Origin: Merluccius polli
Lineage: Eukaryota; Chordata; Actinopteri; Gadiformes; Merlucciidae
Assembly (NCBI GenBank): GCA_030340625.1
Contig: JAOPHQ010000572.1
Coordinates: forward strand, 215,001-279,000
DNA: 64,000 nt
Direction of reading: 5' to 3'
Each line of letters opens with the position of its first letter. Within the stretch, counting starts at the first letter, position 1. Below the pieces are notes generated by a model. The model did no database searches and was not told the origin of the DNA. It saw only the letters and a program-made list of their open reading frames with translations. Positions 28,151 to 64,000 of this stretch are shown piece after piece. The position numbers and the translations under genes were made by a program.

Positions 28151-29527
28151 GCCATCAGCCAACAAAAGTGTAACAGTAAACAGTTGTTAAGTCTTGCAAA
28201 CTTGGGAATAGTCAACATGTCAGAGTAACCTATGAAGCTTCAAGGAAGATATTTGTGTGTTTTAAAGTCACATCGAAGGGTAGTTGATTGACTCCAGATT
28301 CGCACTTATTGCACCGTTATGCTTGCAGGGGAAGTGCTATTTATTCACTGTAGCTTTCGCTGTTGGCATGCCATGCATAAGCACTTTGTTCCGGTAAGGT
28401 CAGTTGCTTCGTCGTAAATGGTTATATTGCACTTCATTGCTTCCGTAATACTGTCTACTGCTGGTCAGCAGTAGGCAGGAGTCTGTTTGTGGCTGTTCAG
28501 CTTTTAGACTTTTTTGCAGTAGAATGAGTGATGATTTAACAGCCAGAAACAGACTGACAGTTATAGATAACACGTGAAGATATCACTGAAAGGGTTTGCT
28601 TTATTGTCACATACACGCATGCACCCCCACAACAGTGAGAAACGCATCAACTCGCTAATTGGTCACACAACGGTACATAAGGAGTGGACATGGTCGGCTT
28701 CAACACCTGCCGCTGATGATAATTACAAGGATCGCTTTATTGTTATGAGCCCTTTCCTGTCGATCTTTGGCATTCAAATCCATACGGTATACCTCGATCC
28801 ATCTGCCTATGAATTATTCATGCTGAGCAGGCCCATGGTGCGTCATCCATATTTAATAGTCACGATCACATATTCCTAATGCAGAAATCTATTGACTAAT
28901 GGTCCCATTGTGTACAACCAAGTCACATGATACTCATAAAGACCAGCTTCATCGGCCAACACCATTAGGCCTTGTAACCCTTAAGCAGGTTAGCTGTTGA
29001 AACATAATGGTTTTGCCCAAAACAGAGACTTAGCTCTGTTTGGCTATGGTTAGCAGAGGAATGGTTGCTCTCTTTGTGAGTGAGTTAGGATATTTACCAT
29101 ATATAGACTCTTGTGGGGCTTCCTGTGCACACTACCAATTTTGAATTAACACCAATTAATCACCGCTGTTGAACAAGACCATTTTTGGACATTTTGTCCC
29201 ATCTCTGCATTACTGTAAATGATTTAGCCATGATGTGCATGATCTGCAAACCATCTCCTACATTGTATTAGCAATATACACATCTTGCTTATGGCACCTA
29301 CATACCAACCTTTTTATATATGCAATGAATGCATGTATTATGTATACACATTCATTCAATTCTGTTTGATGATGGAATTTAAATGTACATTTAAATGTAG
29401 ATATTTTTTCTTGTCTCATGGGAGATGGATATGACAACTTGACATTATATATATATATATATATATATATTCATAATATTCCTCTCTGCCAGCCTGCTAA
29501 ACATATGTGTCTTTGTTTGCCTTGCAG

Positions 29528-30000
29528 GGTTTACCTGAAGACACTTTTATACAAGGAAGACGGGAGCAGGGAGCTATTCCCTCAGAAGACATTTCTTTGC
29601 CTCGCTGTGTGCTGCGTATGCACATAAGTACAACTGAATGAGGTCAGGTTTATTTTGGTTGGTCTTGAGTACACCTGCTGGAGAGAGAAGGTGGGACATG
29701 GCGAGAGAGAAAGTGCACCCTCGCTTTTAGTCTCACCATCTCATCTTGTGTGCCTTTTAAACAACTGAAGGTCAAGGCATAACTGACAGACTCACAGGGA
29801 GCGAGAGAGGCCCTGGCCCATCGACCACGAGGAGACTCGGAGGGACCTGAGGCGCGAGAGGAAATGCCAGGCATTGTGAAAGGGGTCAGAGGGTAACCAC
29901 AGAAACAGAGAGAGACGGGGACTGGCCGAGAAGCCGAGGTTTGGAGGCGGAGACGGAGGACTAAGGGAGGGTAGGTGGGAGTTGGGAAACGCCGTTTCCC
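29528..30000 (+). promoter_or_regulatory. wnk3: 5' leader of wnk3 exon 2 with several uORFs
   Basis: The acceptor TTGCAG ends at 29,527, giving 473 nt of leader before the ATG. At least three upstream ATGs open short frames: MHISTTE then stop (about 29,618), a roughly 30-codon frame starting ATGAGGTCAGG (about 29,638), and MPGIVKGVRG then stop (about 29,862). An in-frame TAA at 29,962 closes the main frame upstream. The pattern suggests translational restraint of wnk3; that is an inference. Confidence 0.55.
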
Positions 30001-59369
<29,369 letters not shown>

Positions 59370-61830
59370 AGCCCCCAAGGGGATTGGGCAAGGATGGTTC
59401 AATGGAGCGAGGGTTGAGACTTTTAAAGGGTATAAAGATTGGATACGAAATTGAGGATGTGGAAGAGTGGATGAGAGTAGGACAAGTGTTGGTGTAGTTC
59501 TTGTGGGAGGGGGGTGTGAATGTGAGAGATGGTAGGTTTCTGTATGTACACTACAGACAGAGGGCCACTGTGGCTGGGCTTTATGAATAATGTGGTGTTT
59601 GGTTGTTAAGTTGTATAAATTCTGCAATGTGTGTGTGCATTTGTGAGTTTGAGCGTGTTTGTGCTTTTATGTACTGTCCAAGGGCATATCCCCCCCCCCC
59701 CACCCCCCCTTTTGTGTTTGTGACACAAATTAATGATCTTTCCTTTCGGACAGTTGGACCTGAACTCTATTTGAACAGAGACATGAAGGACACACAAGAT
59801 TTTACCATCAATGACATTTTCGTTATGTTTTCTTTGTCAAAGCTTATAGCAAAACAACGATTTTAAAAGTGCAATTAGTAACTGTCTAAATTGATCATTA
59901 TGCATTTTAGTTATTTGTCTGTGTGACATAAAATATTTTTCTAGAAGCAACTTAACAGAAGAAGAAAAACAGGCACATAAAAACAAACAGACCTTTAAAA
60001 TGATGGAATATAGCACAAAGTGTTTCCATGGGCAGAAAACTTAAACACAGTTGCAACAAAAGCATGTTACACAGTAAAGCATGGTCATGTTATCTGGCTA
60101 CCATCGCTGCCATGAGGCCATCAGCGCACTGTTTTAAGTGTAGTGCATGGACACAGCATGTTAGTTTCTAATACTTTTATTAACAGCGATGGGTTAGTAG
60201 CAGATTGAATTGAACCGAAGTCACATGATTTATATTCTGAGTCCTTAATTTTAGTATTAGTTGCAGTATATTGACAGGCTCTGAAGTTCTGCCATGTCTT
60301 TGATTCACACAGTTGTTGTTTGGGAGGACTTTTAAGTTCCTGCTCTGCACCCATTACATTACTACTTTGCATGACCCTATGACTACCTTGAGTTGATATT
60401 TTCGCACCCACACTTTGATTTAGGTAGTGTGTTCACCACTTACTCATTCATACATATTTATGAGGTGGAGGATGAAGGAAAAAAACTGCCAAATTATTAT
60501 CAAATGGGAAAAACGTTTTCTTTCCGATATTGCCTTTTAAATTTACTACATTATTGTGTGTGAGAATGTGTATTTTTTTCTTTGTGACAAAGCTTTGTAA
60601 TACTGTTGCACTGCATCATAAATGGCACCCCTGTTGCTTTTATTCGGAGTGGCCTCTAACGGGAAATTGTACGCAAGACCAGTGAGGACTTTTACACCTG
60701 TAAAGTTTGAAATTGTACAACTGTAAAGTTTGAAATTTTACAACTGTAAAGTTTCCAACTTTGTTGAACGTGGTATTCTTTATTTTAATGGTGAACTATT
60801 TTGTTTTTGATCATAAGCTTTTTCACTGTGAATGACTATAAACTAGACTGGACCAGAAAAGTGCAATCATGCACATTACAAAACTATTACCTGATCAAAA
60901 AGTTATTATATTTCTGAATTTACGTCAATGATAGAAACAGGGACATAATAATATGTCAACTGGTGTACTATTTGACTTTCAGCTTTAAAGCTAAATAATG
61001 TATAGGCCATTGCTGGTCAGCCATTGATACATTTACTTGGTATAATGTATGTAGGCCTATAATGGAGTAGCATATACATTTCTGTATTTATTGAAAATAT
61101 TAATGGAGATATTCTGTTCCACAGCAATGAAGAGATTATGAAACACAGGAGTCAAAGACATCCTTCAAATTTTTAATTGGAAAAAAGCAGTTTGTACTTG
61201 AGTTTATGGTCCAATTTGCATCACTTTGCAATTGTATTACCTGCAAGTTAACGTATGGCTTCTAGTATTCATGTTGTTTTTGAGACAACTCCCATTTTCC
61301 ACAGAGATGTAGTTCATTATTAATGTTGGATACTAACATGTTGACTACAGCTACAGCTTTGACGATGATTCATAAAATAACATGGAACTTGCCAGGTCCT
61401 TGGAAGTGTTACCAAAATGTTACCTAAAAGAAAATTATTTTTGTATTTTGAAATGGGGTTGTATAAATTGTGTTATGATCAAATCAGAGGGTAAGTGAAA
61501 CTAGAGAAGACTGGTTCTCATTATTGTCTATATGAAACTCTTACGTCTTTCATTGGGTGGAGGCAGGCTGTGGTGATTCTAAAGCCTTAATGTGTAATGT
61601 TTGGTCTTCTAGGATATATTATTGGATTTTAACAATATGGCACCCGAGAAGAACTTCCAATACAAAAAAATGAAATCCAACAGATGTTTATGGAGTCTCA
61701 AAATAACATGACTGAGTAACTCAGTAATGAACGTTGCCGGTAATTTAGCATCTGTAAATTGTAACTAATTCAATTGTTGATTTTATTTATGTTTTGTAAC
61801 TAATCAAAATAAATGATGGCTAAACATCAA
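59370..61830 (+). other. wnk3: wnk3 3' UTR
   Basis: About 2.45 kb of AT-rich sequence without exon signals, continuing from the TGA to the poly(A) signal at 61,808. It contains a C-rich patch (59,691-59,708) and a short direct repeat of ACTGTAAAGTTTGAAA (about 60,700-60,745). I see no ORF worth calling. Confidence 0.75.
61808..61813 (+). terminator. wnk3: Poly(A) signal of wnk3
   Basis: AATAAA followed by a T-rich GATTGCTTTATT stretch. It is the first canonical hexamer I find after the wnk3 stop. The next gene's first exon follows within about 500 bp, so the wnk3 transcript should end near 61,830. Confidence 0.75.
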
Positions 61831-61899
61831 ACGCTTCTGATTGCTTTATTAGATAACGTATTCAGCCTAACAAGCTATTCATTTGGTCGTCACTTTCCT

Positions 61900-62345
61900 G
61901 AACTGATTCAGAAAATACATGTAAATCTTATTGAAAATGAAACCATATTGAATCGTCTAGAGACGGTCTAGTGTTCCGTAACGTTTTGTGTTGTTGAACG
62001 CACCCCTGTTTTCTACCCGTCGCAACTTTATTGTTCCTTCAATAACAGACAGCGAAGAAGAAACCGTTTACCGCTGTTGTCTTTGAAATGGCGTTGAAGC
62101 GTTATAGTAGTCCGTATTTCCGCTGGTTGTGACTGTTTAGGGGCTTTGCTATTTTATTCCCCCGGTAATTTTATATTATACATTTCCAATACACCTTATT
62201 CTAACTGAAGTTTGCTTTATAAAAATGTGCATACGCTTGTTGTAAATATTTTTGCACTGCTTAACAAGGCCGCATATATCCCCGATCTTGCGTACGGATT
62301 TCATCAGCTCTAAAGCTCTCGGCCTCGCCCAACCTGCTGTCTTTG
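61900..62345 (+). promoter_or_regulatory. phf8: phf8 promoter and non-coding exon 1
   Basis: A donor CTTTG|GTAAGT at 62,345/62,346 is matched by the acceptor CCAACAG ending at 62,970, upstream of the phf8 ATG. The region upstream has moderate CpG content and follows the wnk3 poly(A) signal by under 300 bp. An upstream ATG at about 62,088 opens a 14-codon frame (MALKRYSSPYFRWL then stop). The transcription start is not fixed. Confidence 0.55.
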
Positions 62346-62970
62346 GTAAGTTGCTAACCACCGAATGTGTTGCCTCGCTTTTATGTGTTTTCCAAATGTT
62401 GCTTCATGCTTTATTGCGAAATAAACCTTATATGCATTATACAGGTTTTATTCGTTTCTTATTGTGAATAAAATGACCTGTACAGCCCTTATTTTGAAAA
62501 CATAGCCGTTAGCTAGTGTGTTAGCTCAGCATTAGCCAGCTTTACCGCTAAACCGCTTTAACTCGCAGCTCCATTATCCATTATTGTGTGTTTACAAATA
62601 GCAAGCTTCGGCTAGCCTGTGAGCTACTGTAACTTGTAGTACTTAATTCATGCATCGTAGAAATTAATATTTGTTTCCTTCCCTCATTCTGCTGTCACTT
62701 CTAAATGATGGTTACTTTCAAGTGGAAATATTTGCCAAATTGTTGTTGTAATTAAGCATTATTAGGTTAAACATTACCGAGCTAGAATTAGCATCGATAA
62801 CTTTTAGAGAGGGATGCTATCTTAGGGACAGCTTTGCTTTCACTTAATTTCTTTTAGTTTTTCTAGTGTTATAGAACATATTATTGCGTTATAACACCTA
62901 TTTTACCACCTCCTTTTTCCCAGATATTTATTCCAAACTTTGGATTGCTGCATTGTTTTAATTCCAACAG

Positions 62971-63193
62971 GGATCCTGGTGCGCGGCCAGTGTCATGTGT
63001 GTCAGGGACGATCATCTGGCAGTGATGTGTCAGACGGTCAACTCATTTCAGCGTCATTACCCGTAATATAGAGCTACATTAAAACTCTTGATGTAGTTTG
63101 AACCTTTGAACCTCGACCTGTCGGATTGTACACTGCCTGAAGTGGACTGTTACCAGAGACTGCACTGAGCTTGTTTTCATAGTGACCTTCAGT
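62971..63193 (+). other. phf8: phf8 exon 2 5' UTR
   Basis: This is the untranslated part of the exon that begins after TTCCAACAG and runs into the ATG at 63,194. It contains further ATGs (for example at 62,995 and 63,025) that do not share the phf8 frame without a stop. Confidence 0.6.
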
Positions 63194-63937
63194 ATGGCAT
63201 CAGTACCAGTATACTGCTTGTGTCGCCTACCATATGATGTGACCCGGTTCATGATCGAATGCGACATTTGTCAAGACTGGTTCCATGGGAGGTCAGTTAT
63301 GTTTTTATTCTTTTGTGATTTACCTGTGCTGGGGACGATGATGAGGGGCAATAATAGTAATTAGCTGCTTTTTGCTGTACCATATGGTGAATAATGTCAT
63401 GCAAAATCTCAGTGTTCTCAGTGATGCATTCTGAAATATATCTCAGCTCCAACTGGTACATTTGATGATTGTGTTGCAAGGTGGATTGTTATGTAATTGG
63501 CCTGCTGTTTATTCCCTTTATAATTGGATGTTTAATAAGATATTCAGTGTTCTACTGTCCCTGTCTTGATGCTATATCTACATGTTGATTTCCTTGCAGT
63601 TGTGTTGGAGTGGAGGAGGATAAAGCAGCAGAGATTGACCTGTACCACTGCCCTAACTGTCAGATCACCCATGGGCCATCGATCAGTAAGTTATTAAAAT
63701 GTGTGTCATTTTTATATTTAATTATTCATTGCATTTGACAGCCTCCCCCTCTTTTTGTTTACACCGAACACTGCTGTTGACCAATGTGTTTTCCTCTATC
63801 CCTGCTGCAGTGCGTAAGCGTCGTGGGGGAAATAAGCAGGCAGATGGGGCTGCTGTGGCAGGAAGAGATCCTACTCGTCCTGTGAAAACGGGCAGTCCAC
63901 AGTTTGTGAGGGAACTGCGGAGCCGCACTTTTCCAAG
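63194..63937 (+). CDS. phf8: PHF8 (KDM7B) histone lysine demethylase, N-terminal part
   Basis: The first three coding exons (63194-63291, 63600-63685, 63811-63937), all with GT-AG borders and agreeing phases; the gene continues past the window. The product starts MASVPVYCLCRLPYDVTRFM, then CDICQDWFHG, SCVGVEEDKAAEIDLYHCPN and CQITHGPSIMRKRRG. It forms the N-terminal PHD finger (Cys4-His-Cys3) that binds H3K4me3, followed by a basic linker and KTGSPQFVRELRSRTFP leading to the JmjC domain. The JmjC domain, which removes H3K9me1/2 and H4K20me1, lies outside. PHF8 is preferred over KDM7A/PHF2 by the initial MASVPVYCLCRLPYDVTRFM and by its wnk3 neighbour. Confidence 0.95.
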
Positions 63938-64000
63938 GTATGCCCTCCACCTTCCCTTGCTGTGCCATAGCTACTTGTTATCACAAAAGGAAAAAATATT

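Larger units (their letters stand above)
22375..29527 (+). other. Rest of wnk3 intron 1
   Basis: No exon recognised. The stretch contains a 690-bp palindromic element (23,574-24,264), a large GT array (25,496-25,586) with flanking G runs, GA/GT repeats near 26,270-26,440, a hAT-like element (27,715-28,150) and a short AT array (29,446-29,470). Open frames are short, repetitive or unsupported by splice sites. Confidence 0.6.

Overview
This window looks like nuclear DNA of a ray-finned (probably percomorph) fish. It has split genes with GT-AG introns and long stretches of CA/GA microsatellite. It carries a tRNA-derived fish SINE, several fold-back MITEs, and vertebrate genes whose exons I can read residue by residue. 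There are no operons, CRISPR arrays or bacterial features. Exons were traced by hand from splice signals, reading phase and remembered family sequences; no database was searched.

Layout. Positions 1-9,800 hold no gene that I recognise, only a SINE remnant and microsatellites. The minus strand at 9,819-14,354 carries idh3g, the gamma subunit of mitochondrial NAD-isocitrate dehydrogenase, in 13 exons. Head to head with it, about 775 bp from ATG to ATG, the plus strand at 15,130-20,070 carries fam3a, a secreted FAM3-family protein, in 9 coding exons. A CpG-rich first exon at about 20,380-20,975 opens a very large WNK kinase gene that I assign to wnk3, with coding sequence at 30,001-59,369 and a poly(A) signal at 61,808. 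Just downstream on the same strand, phf8 (KDM7 histone demethylase) begins, with a 5' exon ending at 62,345, its ATG at 63,194, and the gene running off the window.

The most striking object is the wnk3 product. Its summed exons predict about 3,570 residues, roughly twice the 1,800 residues I remember for human WNK3. Most of the excess is two huge low-complexity exons: exon 11, about 3.9 kb and glutamine-rich, and exon 18, about 2.2 kb and S/T/P/Q-rich. They flank the second PF2-like domain. The kinase core, both PF2-like domains, the RFxV/I docking motifs for SPAK/OSR1 and the C-terminal coiled coil are all legible.

The reading frame is not perfect. wnk3 exons 8 and 11 and the last idh3g exon each contain a frame inconsistency, although every surrounding exon is intact. 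I read these mainly as single-base assembly indels. In exon 8 there is an alternative: a weak internal donor would restore the frame and remove the KLHL3-type degron.

Functionally the window joins housekeeping mitochondrial metabolism (idh3g), a secreted metabolic factor (fam3a), ion and volume sensing (wnk3) and chromatin control (phf8). They share no pathway, so the interest lies in their order: idh3g paired with fam3a, and wnk3 directly abutting phf8.
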